From Amycolatopsis sacchari (GTDB lineage: Bacteria > Actinomycetota > Actinomycetes > Mycobacteriales > Pseudonocardiaceae), in contig NZ_FORP01000006.1 of assembly GCF_900114035.1 (NCBI RefSeq), positions 186,001 to 250,000 of the forward strand: a stretch of 64,000 bases of DNA, read 5' to 3'. A program made the position numbers and the translations under genes. A model generated the notes under the pieces. It was not told the origin of the DNA. It searched no databases and worked only from the letters and a program-made list of their open reading frames with translations. Positions within the stretch are counted from its first letter, which is position 1, and each line of letters opens with the position of its first letter. Of this stretch, positions 1 through 7,940 are shown in pieces.

Positions 1-318
1 CTGAAGCTGTCGCTGGTGCTCGGCGTGGCGATGTTCTTCGTGTGGCTGGTTGCGGTCGGCGTGCTGTACACGGTGCTCGACGGCATGGGCGTGTGGGACA
101 AGCTCAACGGCACCTACTCGTCCCTGGTCTCGGGTGACGGTGGCAACGCCCCGTCCGACCCGCTCATCAGCGCGGGGCGGGTGTTCGGCATAGCGGCCAT
201 CCTCGGCGCGATCAACATCGTGCTGCTCTCGGCGCTGGCCACGGTGAGCGCGTTCATCTACAACGTGTCCGCCGACCTGGCCGGTGGCCTTGAGGTGACC
301 CTGTCGGAAAGGGAGTAG
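1..318 (+). CDS. DUF3566 membrane protein (C-terminal part)
   Basis: The reading frame is open from base 1, so the N-terminus lies outside the window; about 105 residues are visible. Two hydrophobic segments are seen, one at the start (LGVAMFFVWLVAVGVLY) and one around FGIAAILGAINIVLLSAL, followed by the short tail typical of DUF3566 proteins. This family is the small membrane protein found directly downstream of gyrA in actinobacteria (Rv0007-like), and the tRNA-Ile 31 bp downstream agrees with that synteny. Its function is not established. Family call is firm; upstream gyrA is inferred. Confidence 0.85.
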   Translation: MKLSLVLGVAMFFVWLVAVGVLYTVLDGMGVWDKLNGTYSSLVSGDGGNAPSDPLISAGRVFGIAAILGAINIVLLSALATVSAFIYNVSADLAGGLEVTLSERE

Positions 319-349
319 AGGGCATCCTGTAGTCTTTTCCTCGTTCCCG

Positions 350-426
350 GGGCCCATAGCTCAGGCGGTTAGAGCGCTTCGCTGATAACGAAGAGGTCGG
401 AGGTTCAAGTCCTCCTGGGCCCACCA
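350..426 (+). tRNA. tRNA-Ile (GAT anticodon)
   Basis: The acceptor stem GGGCCCA pairs with TGGGCCC (416-422). The anticodon stem-loop TTCGCTGATAACGAA gives anticodon GAT at 384-386, the T-loop GTTCAAGTC is canonical, and CCA is encoded at 424-426. This copy is complete; its 3' half (from 382) is shared with a second partial copy at 13346, marking it as the attachment site of the integrated element. Confidence 0.97.
382..425. repeat. attL core (44-bp direct repeat within tRNA-Ile)
   Basis: The segment from the anticodon loop to the CC of the terminal CCA is identical over 44 bp to 13346-13389. Identity breaks at 381 (g here, t at 13345) and 426 (a here, g at 13390). Integration keeps a complete tRNA on this, the integrase-proximal, side. 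Confidence 0.93.
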
Positions 427-428
427 CC

Positions 429-472
429 ACCCCGGTAGCGCTGATCAGGCAAAACAGCGCCACCGGGGTTTT
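429..472. terminator. Hairpin after tRNA-Ile and facing int
   Basis: Arms ACCCCGGT-A-GCGCTG (429-443) and CAGCGC-C-ACCGGGGT (455-469) pair with one mismatch around an 11-nt loop and are followed by TTT. It lies between the tRNA (reading right) and int (reading left), so it can serve both. It belongs to the element, so integration supplies the tRNA with a new trailer terminator. Confidence 0.7.
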
Positions 473-496
473 GTGGTCTTAGCGGACGTGCCGGAC

Positions 497-518
497 TTGT
501 GGCCAATGTTGTGGCCAA
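497..518. promoter_or_regulatory. Candidate left arm-type integrase/Xis sites
   Basis: TTGTGGCCAA occurs twice in tandem with a 12-bp period (497-506 and 509-518), between attL and the end of int. A similar pair (GTGTCCAAT and TGTGTCCACA, 13210-13230) lies inside the right end. Paired repeats near both ends are what arm-type binding sites of tyrosine integrases look like; binding is inferred. Confidence 0.45.
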
Positions 519-548
519 ACGGCCCGTTATCCGCCTGGGAAGCGAGGC

Positions 549-1919
549 TCAGGCGGCTTCCAACGTGACCTCCATCGCATCCGCCCCGAAGCCTGGTGTG
601 CCGAGGAACAGGTTGCTGATCTCCTGAGCTGCTGCCTGGTCAAGCTCCGGGATGTCCGCGGTGTAGAGGTCCAGGGTGAACGCGACCGTGGCGTGGCCCA
701 GTCGAGAGCTGACGATCTTGGGGTGGACTCCAGCCCGCAGCGCCGTGGTGGCGTAGGTGTGCCTGAGTTCGTGCAGAGTCAGGTGCGGCAGGCCCAGTCG
801 GTCGGCGATACGGGCCAGCCACTCGGTGATCGTGTCCGGGTAAATCGGCCGCCCGTCCTCCCAGCAGAACACCAGTCCGTGGTCCTGGTACGCGTCGGCC
901 CACGTAGCCTTCTCAGCCTGGATCATCTCCACATGGGTGAGTAGGGCGGCCACTGTCGCCTTGTCCAGCGAGAGGCGACGACGGCTCCGGCGCGACTTGC
1001 CGAACCCCTGTCGAACCTTGCCGTTCGTGACCACCCTCGTCGCCTTCACCGCGAGCGCCCCGTTGTCGAGGTCCAGCCCGTCCAAGCGGAGGCCGGCGAC
1101 TTCCGAGCGGCGCATCCCGGTTGTGGCCAGCAGCAGCCACATCGCGTAGAGGCGGTCCGACTGGACGGCCGTGAGGAACCGTCGCAGTTCCGCCGGGGTC
1201 CAGGTCCGGTGACTTCGATTCTCCGGGGAAGGAGCCTTGACAGCCGCTACGGGATTGGTAGGCACGTATTTCCAGGTCACCGCATCGGCGAAGGCTGACC
1301 TGAGCATGATGTGGACCGAACGCACCGTCTTCTTGCTCAGGCCGTTCGTTGCGTCGGTCGGCGTGCGTCCGGCCCGGAACCTCCGCATCGCCTTGTAGGC
1401 CGCGTCGTGCGTCACGCCGACCTGCCGGGCTAGCTCCCGAGCGCTGATCTCATCACCGCGGCCAGTCACCTCCTGCCAGATCCTGAACATCTCTCCGTTC
1501 GTGTCGCGCCTCCTCCTGCCGCTGTTGAGCAGGTGCTCGTAGAGGGAGGCCACGGTGATCGCGTCGATGTCCTGGAGACGCTTCTTGCCGATCACCGGGA
1601 TGACGTACGCGCGAGCCAGCGTCTCGTAGTTGTTCGCCGTCGTCGGTGATCCGATGCTGGTGCGCATCTTCGGGAACCACTCCTCGAAGAATTGGGTGAC
1701 TGTCCGCTTCGACGGCTTGGTGAGCTGGCCCTCACGCAGCTTGGCCTGCGCCTCGGCCATCTTTTCCCACGCCTCGTCCTCGGACTCGAAGCCGCTTTTC
1801 CGGATCCGGTTCCGCTCACCGGTGAGCGGGTCTGCCGGACCGTCGAACGCGTACGCCCACTTGTTGCCGCGGCGGGTGACCGAGCCAGGGATACCGCGGC
1901 GCTTCCTCGTACGTGGCAT
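549..1919 (-). CDS. int: Tyrosine-recombinase integrase of the AICE
   Basis: This 456-residue site-specific recombinase would integrate and excise the element at tRNA-Ile. An N-terminal arm-binding region (about 1-70) and a core-binding SAM-like region (about 72-230) precede the catalytic domain. Catalytic residues are visible: R270 in TGMRRSEV, H383 and R386 in HELRH, H409 in LGHA, and the nucleophile Y419 in DLYTAD. The core-binding region is split by an insertion at about 135-190 that itself resembles a helix-turn-helix (ISARELARQVGVTHDAAYKA). The start overlaps the stop of xis by one base (TGATG), so the two are translationally coupled. The gene is the last of the leftward operon and lies next to attL, as usual for AICEs. 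Confidence 0.96.
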   Translation of the reverse strand: MPRTRKRRGIPGSVTRRGNKWAYAFDGPADPLTGERNRIRKSGFESEDEAWEKMAEAQAKLREGQLTKPSKRTVTQFFEEWFPKMRTSIGSPTTANNYETLARAYVIPVIGKKRLQDIDAITVASLYEHLLNSGRRRRDTNGEMFRIWQEVTGRGDEISARELARQVGVTHDAAYKAMRRFRAGRTPTDATNGLSKKTVRSVHIMLRSAFADAVTWKYVPTNPVAAVKAPSPENRSHRTWTPAELRRFLTAVQSDRLYAMWLLLATTGMRRSEVAGLRLDGLDLDNGALAVKATRVVTNGKVRQGFGKSRRSRRRLSLDKATVAALLTHVEMIQAEKATWADAYQDHGLVFCWEDGRPIYPDTITEWLARIADRLGLPHLTLHELRHTYATTALRAGVHPKIVSSRLGHATVAFTLDLYTADIPELDQAAAQEISNLFLGTPGFGADAMEVTLEAA

Positions 1920-2158
1920 CAGGCGGCCTCCGTGCCAATCGCGGACAGCTCGGACTCGTCGACTTCGAGCAGTGCAGCGAGACCAGAGCGCAGAACGAAC
2001 ACCCGGCGACCGAAGCGGCGCACAGGCAGCTCACCGGCAGCGGCGTACCGGTATGCGGAGGCCCGGCTGAGCCCAAGGAGCTGGGCGGCCGTAGGCAGCG
2101 GGATCAGGGGCGGAAGGGACTGACCAGTCGTCTTGGCTACCGATGTGGCGGTGTCCAT
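1919..2158 (-). CDS. xis: Excisionase-type helix-turn-helix protein
   Basis: This 79-residue protein carries a MerR-like/HTH_17 winged helix (LPTAAQLLGLSRASAYRYAAAGELPVRRFGRRVFVL), the fold of recombination directionality factors that sit upstream of integrases in actinobacterial elements. It is coupled to int by a one-base overlap. Start choice: an ATG at 2173 lies in frame five codons upstream, but the ATG at 2158 has GGGAG about 8 nt before it, whereas the upstream codon has no ribosome binding site. Role in excision is inferred from family and position. Confidence 0.88.
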   Translation of the reverse strand: MDTATSVAKTTGQSLPPLIPLPTAAQLLGLSRASAYRYAAAGELPVRRFGRRVFVLRSGLAALLEVDESELSAIGTEAA

Positions 2159-2213
2159 GCGGTGTGCTCCCATAAGTCGAGCTGGGGTGCGGACGTGGTG
2201 ATTTCAGGGGTGG

Positions 2214-3464
2214 TCAGGCGGTGTCGCCGACGACTTTGAGGGGGGTTGCCGTCCCAGCCGTACCAGCGTCGTTTTTGCTGGTCAGGGGCGGTACGGCTTT
2301 TTTGCTGGTACGGCTTGAGCCGTACCACTCGTCAAGCCGTACCGGGTCTGAGCTGGGGTTATGAGGCTGGTACGGCTGGGACGGCTCACCCCCTGCCGAG
2401 GTGTCGAGCTCGGGTGCGTAGCGGCTCCAGGCGTCGGCGAAGTCGGCGCGCTGGTAGCCCTTGGCTTGCCCGCTGCCGGGGAAGCGGATGGTGGCCGAGC
2501 GGATGCCGTACTCCTTGAGCAGCGTCCCGAGTTTCATGGCGGTGAGCCCGGTCGGCCCGAACTCCCGCCATGGCGATTCCTCCAGGCCGCGTAGTCGGTG
2601 CAGCAGCTCGGCGGTGGGCAGGGCGAGGTCGTCGGCGAAGGCGGTGCGGCAGTCGATGAGCAGCCGCAGCCGGTCGGAGATTTCCCCGGTTTCGTTGTGC
2701 TCGCGGGTCATCTCCACGGCGGCGGCGCGGGCGCGTTCGGGCCAGTCGCCCCCGGCGTGGTCGGCGACGGCGACCAGCGGTTCCCAGGTGTCGGCGGCCC
2801 GGTCCTCCACCGGCATCGCCGGTTCGGCCCGTTCGAGGATGGCCATGTCGCCGCGCAGCCACTCGGTGAGCTGCTGCGCCAGCGCGCGGAGCGGTTCCCG
2901 GTCGCGCCGGGCGCGGTAGGGGAAGGTCTTCTCCCCGGAGGCGCGGCGGCGCATGTGCACGACCACGGCGCGGTCCTCGATGGTGTCGGGCATCGCCCCG
3001 ATCCCCGCGAGCGCGGCCATGGCGAAGGTCGGGATGGTGACGACCTTGGAGGTGGCGGCGTCGTAGCGCAGGGCTGGCCGGCCGCGCTGGTGTCCGGCGT
3101 TGAGCAGCCCGCGCAGGTCCTCGTTGTCCCCGGCCTTCGGGCCGAAGATGGTGTCGGCCTCGTCCACCAGCAGCACCGGCGGGTCCGGGGTGATCGAGCG
3201 GTACACCGCGGCCGGGCTGGCGTTGACCGTGATCAGCGGGTCGTGGCAGGTGGCCTCCACGATGTCGAGCAGCCTCGACTTCCCGCACCGCCGTTCCGGT
3301 GCCCGGATCACCAGCCGCGGGGCGTGCGCCCAGGCGGGTTGGGCGTGGGTGGCGGCGATCCAGAGCACGACGGCATCGGTGGCCTGTTCGGAGGGCATGA
3401 CCACGTACCGGGTCAGTGCGTCGCGCAGCGTGTCGAGCAGCGCTGCGCCGTGGTTGGCGGGCAT
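2214..3464 (-). CDS. DUF3631 P-loop ATPase (replication module)
   Basis: This 416-residue protein shows a Walker A-like ERRCGKSR with GKS at 61-63 and a Walker B LLVDEAD at 98-104, followed by the long DUF3631 region (FAMAALAGIGAMPDTIEDRAVVVHMRRR). DUF3631 proteins are found in phages, plasmids and AICEs near primases and are taken to be replication helicase/ATPase components; the exact activity is unproven. The frame stays open upstream to 4148, but that extension is a low-complexity Arg/Pro shadow; the ATG at 3464 overlaps the stop of the upstream gene (TGATG) and is the natural start. No Prim-Pol domain is fused or adjacent. Confidence 0.88.
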   Translation of the reverse strand: MPANHGAALLDTLRDALTRYVVMPSEQATDAVVLWIAATHAQPAWAHAPRLVIRAPERRCGKSRLLDIVEATCHDPLITVNASPAAVYRSITPDPPVLLVDEADTIFGPKAGDNEDLRGLLNAGHQRGRPALRYDAATSKVVTIPTFAMAALAGIGAMPDTIEDRAVVVHMRRRASGEKTFPYRARRDREPLRALAQQLTEWLRGDMAILERAEPAMPVEDRAADTWEPLVAVADHAGGDWPERARAAAVEMTREHNETGEISDRLRLLIDCRTAFADDLALPTAELLHRLRGLEESPWREFGPTGLTAMKLGTLLKEYGIRSATIRFPGSGQAKGYQRADFADAWSRYAPELDTSAGGEPSQPYQPHNPSSDPVRLDEWYGSSRTSKKAVPPLTSKNDAGTAGTATPLKVVGDTA

Positions 3465-3982
3465 CAGGCGGCCACCTCCAGGTGGGTCGGGGCCGTCGTG
3501 GCGGCCTGGTAGCGGGTCCACAGTTCGTCGATGGCGGCGGTGTCGTCGGCCAGCTCGCGCAGCACCGCCGTGGACGAGCCAGCCGCGGCCTGCTCGATCC
3601 GGCGAGCGTGAGCGAGCAGCGCGCGTCGCCACGCGGCCTCCAGCAGCACGGCCTTCAGGTGGTGGGCCAGCTCGGCCGGTGGCGCGTCGCGGAAGGTGTC
3701 GATGAGCCAGCCGGACAGCCACTCGCGGCGCTTCTCGCCCGGTGCCTGCCCGGTTGTCAGGGCGTGGGCGTAGAGGGTGACCGGGGCCGGGGTGTGCTCG
3801 GCGGCCACGACCTCGATGGCGAGTTGGAGGACGTGGGCGGCCATGCCGCCGGTGAAGTCGGCGGCGCGCATCCCGGCCAGCAGCCGCCGCGCCGGGCGGG
3901 CGGGCATCTGCATCAGGCAGCCGAGAAACTGGCGCTCCGGGTCGGTCAGGGCGTCGGTCGCGGTGGCGGTGGCGGTAGTCAT
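3464..3982 (-). CDS. DnaB N-terminal-domain-like protein
   Basis: The 172 residues resemble the N-terminal helical domain of replicative helicase DnaB (DPERQFLGCLMQMPARPARRLLAGMRAADFTGGMAAHVLQLAIEVV), with no ATPase domain following. In AICEs such stand-alone modules sit before DUF3631 genes, and the one-base overlap here indicates the two products act together, probably in element replication. The ATG at 3982 is chosen because AAAGG precedes it and because codons upstream of it form an unconvincing Arg/Pro-rich extension. Function is inferred; a helicase-loader or primase-docking role is possible. Confidence 0.75.
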   Translation of the reverse strand: MTTATATATDALTDPERQFLGCLMQMPARPARRLLAGMRAADFTGGMAAHVLQLAIEVVAAEHTPAPVTLYAHALTTGQAPGEKRREWLSGWLIDTFRDAPPAELAHHLKAVLLEAAWRRALLAHARRIEQAAAGSSTAVLRELADDTAAIDELWTRYQAATTAPTHLEVAA

Positions 3983-4068
3983 GGAGAACCTTTCGCGAGT
4001 GCGGATGGTCTGGGAGCTGCCGGGCCGCCCGGAGACGGTGTCGCGGACGGCCCGGCAGGGTCGGTGCG

Positions 4069-4239
4069 CTACTTGCGCTTGCGGGCCTCGTGGATGGCCT
4101 CGCACTGTGGGCATGCGGGCTTGATGAACCAGGGCGACTTGGCGTCACCGCGCGGGATGGTGAGCCCGCAGAGGGTCTTCACGTCGCCGGTCCACCAGGA
4201 CTTGGTTCCGCGGTGCACGAGAGGCTTGTTGCTTGCCAT
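4069..4239 (-). CDS. Small zinc-knuckle-like protein (56 aa)
   Basis: A 56-codon frame starts at an ATG preceded by GAAAGGA and ends at TAG. Cys24, the pair C43-PQ-C46 and His50 (CGLTIPRG...KPACPQCEAIH) suggest a single zinc site, and the C-terminus is basic (EARKRK). It lies in the leftward operon between a second zinc-ribbon gene and the DnaB-N-like gene. Such micro-proteins are common in actinobacterial mobile elements; no function is known. The codon pattern and binding site support a real gene. Confidence 0.7.
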   Translation of the reverse strand: MASNKPLVHRGTKSWWTGDVKTLCGLTIPRGDAKSPWFIKPACPQCEAIHEARKRK

Positions 4240-4266
4240 CGGGTGGTGTCCTTTCGCGACGGTCGG

Positions 4267-4377
4267 CTACTTGTTGGCGCAGATCGAGCACATGACCTGG
4301 TCGGCGGGGATGCGGGCTCCGCAGTCGGAGCAGGTGGCGACGAACCGGGCGATCAGGCGAGCGAGGCGGGTGGCCAT
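4267..4377 (-). CDS. Micro zinc-ribbon protein (36 aa)
   Basis: This very short frame is led by a perfect GGAGG five bases before the ATG. Its 36 residues contain two CxxC pairs (CSDCG at 16-20 and CSIC at about 30-33), a minimal zinc ribbon. It is the first gene of the replication segment after the repeat patch at 4421-4509. The strong ribosome binding site and four ordered cysteines argue for a translated gene. Role unknown; a DNA-binding or partner-bridging peptide is plausible. Confidence 0.65.
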   Translation of the reverse strand: MATRLARLIARFVATCSDCGARIPADQVMCSICANK

Positions 4378-4420
4378 CGGTCCTCCGAATGTGACTGTGA
4401 GTGACGATCGGTGGGCGCGC

Positions 4421-4509
4421 GGGTAGGGAACCCGTAGGGAGTGGGCGAGGGAATCCAGTGGCGGGTAGGGAAAATTCCCTCGGCGTGCCCCTAGGCGGCT
4501 TCCCTAGGG
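4421..4509. repeat. TAGGGAA repeat cluster, candidate ori or transfer site
   Basis: The non-coding patch holds GGGTAGGGAA twice (4421-4430, 4463-4472), TAGGGAG (4435-4441), GAGGGAA (4447-4453) and inverted copies TTCCCT (4475-4480) and TTCCCTA (4500-4506); the last forms the palindrome CCCTAGGG. The cluster sits between the TraB terminator and the replication genes. Short tandem repeats beside traB are the usual form of the clt transfer locus in actinobacterial elements, and iterons are the usual form of a replication origin; it could also be an operator. Confidence 0.55.
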
Positions 4510-4551
4510 TTGATCTGCGGTTTCAGCGTGGAAGGGAGCGAGGGAGCGGAG

Positions 4552-4592
4552 GGAGAACCCGCCCGCGGCGCGGGCTGGTGGGCGGGTTCTCC
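4552..4592 (-). terminator. Terminator after the TraB gene
   Basis: A perfect 13-bp inverted repeat, GGAGAACCCGCCC (4552-4564) and GGGCGGGTTCTCC (4580-4592), encloses a 15-nt loop that is itself GC-rich. It begins 8 nt past the stop of the minus-strand FtsK/TraB gene, so it probably separates the transfer operon from the replication/integration genes. Confidence 0.7.
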
Positions 4593-4599
4593 GGCCTGG

Positions 4600-6807
4600 T
4601 CAGGCGTTCCCTCCCTCGCGGGCGGCGAGCGCCTGCTGGACACGATCGGTGAACACCATGAGGACACCGACCTTGGTGACCTTGCAGCCGTGCTCGGCGA
4701 GCTGGTCGCGCAGCCCCTCAGCTTTGAGGCTGAGGTAGGGGCGGTAGCTGGGGGCCAGCTCGCGCAGCCGGGCGCACACGTCGGTGGCCTTGGCCTTGTC
4801 CTCCCCGGGCAGCAGGACCGCGGCCACGTCGGCGAGCAGGTCGCGCTGCTCGGTCTGCTCGATCGCGGCCCGGCGGACCCGGCCGCCGCGCAGCTCGACC
4901 CCGCGGGCGACGATCGCGGCTTTCTGCTCGTCGGTGAGGTTGTAGGAGCGCAGCAAGCCGGGGGTGTCCATGTACCCGACCGTGACCGAGGTGCCCACGT
5001 CGTTGAGCGCCACGATCTTGCCGCCCTTCTTCACCGCGGGCTTCAGTTCCAGCGCCGAGAGCCCGTTCTCGTACGCCTTCTCGCCGAGCACGACGTTGTT
5101 GCGGGCCTTGTCGCCGATGGCGAAGCACGCCTTGTTGGTGGTGACCGCGACCAGGTCACGCGGCAGCGACTGGTCTGAGGGGGTCGGGGTGGCGAAGTTC
5201 AGCACGATCCCGTACTTGCGGGCGGCGGAGAAGAACCGCACCACCAGGTTGACCACCTCGCGCCGGTCTTCGGGCTTGTCCTGCCGGAAGAAGCTCTGGC
5301 ACTCGTCGATGACCACGAACCGGGGCCGCAGCCGGTCGTCCTTCTCCGCGGCTTCGCGGGTCACGGCGCTGATGCCGTACTCGCGCAGCAGCCGGCCACG
5401 CTCGGCCAACGACTCGTGCAGGGCGTGGATGTGGGCCATGCACGCCTGGACGTTCTCGGCGGTGTCGCCCATGGAGATGATCGAGGCGACCGGGCGCAGC
5501 CACTCGTAGTCGTTGTTCTCGGCGAAGCAGAACACGTCGATGTCCACCAGCGGATCGAGCACCGCCCCGGCCAGCTCGGTCTGCGCCAGCGTGGACTTCC
5601 CGGAGCCCATGATCCCGGCCTTGACGAAGTTGCGCTCGAACACCGGGGTGGTCACGTCGTTCCAGCGGGCGTCGATGCCGACCGGGAACCCGGTCCAGAA
5701 GTCGGTCTGGCCGCCGTCGAGCAGCGGGTAGTCCGGCACCGGCTTCCGCAGCGAGCCCGGGTCCAGGACCAGGCACTTCATTGCCATCGGGTCGTTGTCG
5801 TCGACTTCGACCCAGACCTCCTCAGGGCGTCGGCCGAGGTTGTGCGCCAGGACGGTCTTGCGGGCGTTGATGCTGGTCGCGGGCACCCCGGCCGGGAGCC
5901 GGAGGACGAACTCCCAGCCGTGGCCGACCGGCAGCGGCGGCTGCACCCAGGTCGGGGTGATCGCGGTACCCCAGCCCTCCTTGAGCTTCTTGTTCAGCGC
6001 TGGGTGGCCCAGGTTGCGCAGCGCGTTCATGATCACCGACTCGTCCACCGCCGCCTCCGGACCGCCAGCGGCGGGAGCCGAGCGCAACCAGCTCGGCAGC
6101 TCCACGTGCTTACGGCCCTGCTGGTGCAGGTAGTAGAACGCTGCTGCGGTTCCGCCAGCCAGCAGGAACACGCCGTAGGTGACCACGAACCACACAGCGA
6201 ACGCGATCGCGTCCACCACCGCCGAGATCGGGCCGATCACGTCGGCGATGTGCCCGGAGCTGACCGCCAGGATCATGCCCAGGACCAGCAGGAACCCGGC
6301 CACACCGACGAGCCCGAGCGCCCCTGCCTTGATCCACTGGCCGGGCGCGGCCACCCAGTCCATGACCCGCTGGTGGCGGCGCTGCTTCTCCGCCACGTCG
6401 CGGGCTTCCCACTCCAGCAGCCGCTCGTGGTTGCCCTCCATCTCCGCGGCCAGCATCTGCCGCTCGTAGCGGGACGCGCCGTGGGTGTCGCGCCACCGCT
6501 TGATGACCACCCCAGCCCCGGCGATCGGGTAGCCGAACACGTGCCGCCCGGCCGCCTTGAGCCCCTTCTTGGTGCGGTCGTGGAAGGCGACGGTCTTCAC
6601 CGCCCGCCCTGCGGTGAGGAGGTCGCGGCGGTAGCCCTTGTAGCGCTCGATGGCCTGCCCGCGCTGGGTGAACAGTCGCTGGTACTCCTCCTCGGAGATC
6701 AGCTCCCCTTCCACCACCTCGGTCTCGGAGGGAGTCGGGGTGGTGTCGGCGCGGTGGGTGGGCAGGTAGTGCACCCGCGCCAACTCGTCCTGCTCGTGCT
6801 GGGTCAC
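4600..6807 (-). CDS. FtsK/SpoIIIE-type DNA translocase (TraB-like)
   Basis: This 735-residue protein is the conjugation motor of the element. Two or three membrane segments (about 160-182 and 195-226) precede a FtsK-like ATPase domain with Walker A GIMGSGKST (398-406) and Walker B FVVIDE (497-502). The C-terminus (about 660-735) looks like a winged helix, as in TraB proteins that read short DNA repeats. Established knowledge: actinobacterial TraB proteins move double-stranded DNA between mycelial cells as a hexamer. The GTG start overlaps the stop of the upstream SpdB-like gene (GTGA). The repeat cluster 90-180 nt downstream of its stop is a candidate recognition locus. Confidence 0.93.
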   Translation of the reverse strand: MTQHEQDELARVHYLPTHRADTTPTPSETEVVEGELISEEEYQRLFTQRGQAIERYKGYRRDLLTAGRAVKTVAFHDRTKKGLKAAGRHVFGYPIAGAGVVIKRWRDTHGASRYERQMLAAEMEGNHERLLEWEARDVAEKQRRHQRVMDWVAAPGQWIKAGALGLVGVAGFLLVLGMILAVSSGHIADVIGPISAVVDAIAFAVWFVVTYGVFLLAGGTAAAFYYLHQQGRKHVELPSWLRSAPAAGGPEAAVDESVIMNALRNLGHPALNKKLKEGWGTAITPTWVQPPLPVGHGWEFVLRLPAGVPATSINARKTVLAHNLGRRPEEVWVEVDDNDPMAMKCLVLDPGSLRKPVPDYPLLDGGQTDFWTGFPVGIDARWNDVTTPVFERNFVKAGIMGSGKSTLAQTELAGAVLDPLVDIDVFCFAENNDYEWLRPVASIISMGDTAENVQACMAHIHALHESLAERGRLLREYGISAVTREAAEKDDRLRPRFVVIDECQSFFRQDKPEDRREVVNLVVRFFSAARKYGIVLNFATPTPSDQSLPRDLVAVTTNKACFAIGDKARNNVVLGEKAYENGLSALELKPAVKKGGKIVALNDVGTSVTVGYMDTPGLLRSYNLTDEQKAAIVARGVELRGGRVRRAAIEQTEQRDLLADVAAVLLPGEDKAKATDVCARLRELAPSYRPYLSLKAEGLRDQLAEHGCKVTKVGVLMVFTDRVQQALAAREGGNA

Positions 6808-7940
6808 TTGCGTCCTCCCTTGGTGTGTTCGTCGCGGAGCTGGCGGGCGCGGGCGATCCCGATGCGCAGGGTCTTGCGGATCGACTCGGCGGAGGTCGGG
6901 TTGACCGTCCCGGCCTCGATCGCGGCGGCCAGCTCGGCGCGGAGCTGCTCGATCGAGCGGCCCGGCTTGCGGTCGATCACCGGCCGGTCCGGGGTCGACT
7001 CATGCAGGTCAGGGCCGTGGTCGAGGGTCGCCACCTGCCCGCCCTCGATCGAGTCCCGCGGCTCCTGCTCGCCCTCGATCGACGGAGTCGGATCGGTGGC
7101 GGTGGCCGCGCCGGTGGTGGCGAGCAGGTCGGCCAGCTCGCGGTCCCAGTCGGTCGAGGCGGCCACCGGCAGGCCGGGCACGGTCGCGGGCTTCAAGGCC
7201 CGCCAGCGGGTGATGCTGTAGCGGCCGGGGGCGTAGAGCAGCCGGGCCGACCCGTCCGCGTCGATCTCGGCCACGGCGCGCCGGATCGCGGCCTTGCGGA
7301 TGCGGGCGACCTTGCGGGCGGCGGCCCGCTCAATCCGCGCTTCCCGCCGCTGCTGGCCGGACTTCGGCGCGGTGGCGAGCGTGAGCTGGTGGGCGACCAC
7401 CCCGGCGATCGAGGCCACGCCCATGACCACGCCGTGGTCCCAGGCGGTGGTCAGGCCGTGGGTGAAGTTGATGCCGAAGGCGACTGCGCCGAACACCAGC
7501 ACCCCGGCCACCAGACCCCACACCGAGCGGTCCGGGTGGCGACGGCGCTCGATCACCACTGCGACCGCGAACGCCCACATCCCCAGTTCGGTGATGCCGG
7601 GCAGCAGAGCGCCCAGCTCGGAGGCGAACACCGTGACGCCGTACCGGGCCATCGCCGGGGCCGCCAGCACGAACGACAGCAGCGCGATCGGGTAGATCAG
7701 CAGCTCCACCACGTGCGCGGCGAGCCATCCGGAGACCGTGGACCAGGTGGCGCGCCAGCGGGCACGACGCTTATCCGCCGCCTCCTCCCGCGCCTTCTGC
7801 CGCGCCTCCTCGTCCTCACGCTTGATCCGCGCGGTGGCCTGCCGCTCGGCGATGCGCACTTGCGCGGCCGCGGCGGCATCCTCGCGGCGGATCATCGCCT
7901 CCGTGCGCTTGTTCTCGCGCCGCTCCTCGTACCAGCTCAC
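6804..7940 (-). CDS. DUF2637 (SpdB-like) membrane protein
   Basis: The 378 residues begin with a highly charged region rich in Arg, Glu and Ala that is likely coiled coil (about 5-65), then four hydrophobic segments (about 85-200) of the DUF2637 family, then a basic stretch and a long soluble C-terminus. DUF2637/SpdB proteins accompany TraB translocases in AICEs and Streptomyces plasmids and are linked to spread of the element along the mycelium. Both ends overlap neighbours: the GTG start overlaps the stop of the 73-residue gene and the stop overlaps the traB-like start. Longer in-frame extension upstream to 8123 is rejected because it runs through that upstream gene. Confidence 0.85.
   Translation of the reverse strand: MSWYEERRENKRTEAMIRREDAAAAAQVRIAERQATARIKREDEEARQKAREEAADKRRARWRATWSTVSGWLAAHVVELLIYPIALLSFVLAAPAMARYGVTVFASELGALLPGITELGMWAFAVAVVIERRRHPDRSVWGLVAGVLVFGAVAFGINFTHGLTTAWDHGVVMGVASIAGVVAHQLTLATAPKSGQQRREARIERAAARKVARIRKAAIRRAVAEIDADGSARLLYAPGRYSITRWRALKPATVPGLPVAASTDWDRELADLLATTGAATATDPTPSIEGEQEPRDSIEGGQVATLDHGPDLHESTPDRPVIDRKPGRSIEQLRAELAAAIEAGTVNPTSAESIRKTLRIGIARARQLRDEHTKGGRK

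Noticed and set aside
254-463. 69-codon minus-strand frame over the tRNA-Ile gene
   Set aside because: It spans the tRNA and attL and consists of tRNA antisense; similar translated tRNA artefacts are common (a related one covers attR at 13086-13388).
3465-4148. Long N-terminal extension of the DUF3631 gene
   Set aside because: The extension is Arg/Pro-rich antisense-like sequence in the wrong frame of the DnaB-N-like gene; the start at 3464 is coupled to that gene's stop.
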